Positions 14,384 to 15,007 of a DNA stretch of 15,007 nt are shown here, one piece after another. Source of the DNA: Actinomycetota bacterium. Its GTDB lineage: Bacteria > Cyanobacteriota > Vampirovibrionia > Obscuribacterales > Obscuribacteraceae. The notes below the pieces were generated by a model. It saw only the letters and a list, made by a program, of their open reading frames with translations, was not told the DNA's origin and searched no databases. The first letter of the stretch is position 1; each line of letters begins with the position of its first letter. The stretch is taken from assembly GCA_903970355.1 (NCBI GenBank), contig CAJCIF010000437.1, forward strand, positions 1 through 15,007. Reading direction: 5' to 3'. The position numbers were made by a program, and so were the translations under genes.

Positions 14384-14737
14384 TCAGCGTTCCAGCAACT
14401 TCTCCACGAAGGATGGGTTCGATATGAATTCGGAGAATTGTTTTATTGTCTCTCGTAATTCACTATTCGTTTTCTCGGCTCCGCCAAGATCGTCTTCCTC
14501 CAATTGTTCTATGACTCTGATTACAAGTTTTTGTAAGTCTAACCACGAGTACTTCGCGCACATTTTATTCATGTCGGCTGCTGTCCGCTTTGCCTCATCT
14601 CGCTTTGAAGAAATTTCATTTTGCAAGCGATCAGCCCAAACCGTCAGCTGTTCAATGTCTTTCTTCACTGGGTAAAAGGTGGCTTTTGTCAAAAGCTCCA
14701 TGCTTCCTCTTAAAAGTTTCTGCACGCGCGCATCCAT
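14384..14737 (-). CDS. Small helical hypothetical protein
   Basis: The product is 117 residues from ATG 14737; a GTG at 14773 would add 12. There is no signal peptide or membrane segment, so it is probably cytoplasmic. The sequence is almost wholly helical and charged, with coiled-coil-like stretches around KDIEQLTVWADRLQNEISSK and LVIRVIEQLEEDD, and a C-terminal helix ending VEKLLER. I recognise no family. The ribosome binding site is weak (AGG 9 nt upstream). The composition and even helix pattern make it a credible gene. It lies upstream of the Gly/Asn-rich gene on the same strand. Confidence 0.6.
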   Translation of the reverse strand: MDARVQKLLRGSMELLTKATFYPVKKDIEQLTVWADRLQNEISSKRDEAKRTAADMNKMCAKYSWLDLQKLVIRVIEQLEEDDLGGAEKTNSELRETIKQFSEFISNPSFVEKLLER

Positions 14738-14773
14738 AGCACTAAACCTGTTGGCGAATAAGAGTCGAGGCAC

Positions 14774-15007
14774 TAAGCACTCGGGTCATTTTTGCACAGA
14801 AAGCCGTTTTGAACTGGATATTATCCGTAAAATTGCTAATTACTCCATTCTTCTGATTGAGTCTGCAATAACTGCGACTGAAATAAGCAGGGCACGAAAG
14901 GTCTGAATCGCGAAGCCTCAATTCGGGACAAAGATCGAGGAGAGGACCGGAAGGATTAACCAAATGAATCGTTGTATGTTCCGTTATATGTGACTGGTGA
15001 AATGAGG
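14774..15007. other. Window-end stretch with no recognised gene
   Basis: Frames here are short and lack ribosome binding sites or protein-like composition, including a 73-codon minus frame (14963-14742) that overlaps the small helical gene. It presumably contains the promoter of that gene; a TAATAT on the minus strand near 14817-14822 is the only -10-like site and has no good -35. I see no repeat or RNA gene. Confidence 0.4.

Noticed and set aside
14742..14963. 73-codon minus frame near the window end
   Set aside because: It overlaps the start of the small helical gene in another frame, lacks a ribosome binding site, and has no credible composition.

Overview
The window reads as chromosomal DNA from a Gram-negative-type bacterium of moderate GC. 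The MutS has cyanobacterium-like stretches (for example VTRILTPGT), and small exported TPR, SAF and low-complexity proteins are abundant. My best guess is a non-photosynthetic relative of Cyanobacteria (Vampirovibrionia/Melainabacteria, perhaps Obscuribacterales). That placement comes from memory of families and was not checked. I see no rRNA, tRNA, CRISPR, transposase or phage gene.

Layout. At 30-713 (minus) is an exported protein with a possible OB-like domain. It diverges from mutS (829-3438, plus), whose best start is a TTG behind a strong Shine-Dalgarno. mutS overlaps by 17 nt an exported 817-residue TPR protein (3422-5875). That gene converges, with only 2 nt between stop codons, on a minus-strand two-gene operon (9437-5878). 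The operon encodes two paralogous, apparently exported TldD/PmbA-family proteins joined by an ATGA overlap. The upstream one keeps the HExxxH zinc motif and the C-terminal Cys of TldD. The downstream one has lost them, as TldE/PmbA has. Divergent from the operon is an ArnT/PMT-like membrane glycosyltransferase (9642-11291), followed by a small exported SAF-domain protein (11445-12074) with its own TATAAT promoter.

From 12075 to 12682 there is no convincing gene. This stretch holds a two-and-a-bit-copy 87/84-bp tandem repeat, two clusters of three GAGCGGTT-type motifs at exact 12-bp spacing, and a perfect TATAAT just after the second cluster. Then come an exported coiled-coil/TPR protein (12683-13315, plus) and, convergent to it, a Gly/Asn/Ser-rich exported orphan (14262-13384, minus). 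A small helical protein follows (14737-14384, minus), and the last ~270 nt hold no recognisable gene.

Working together. The clearest functional unit is the TldD-like/TldE-like pair, probably a periplasmic or surface heteromeric metallopeptidase. Seven of the ten main genes carry signal peptides, so most of the window deals with the cell envelope; mutS is the housekeeping exception. The items most worth a second look are the exported TldD/TldE pair and the repeat-rich intergenic region at 12.1-12.6 kb.
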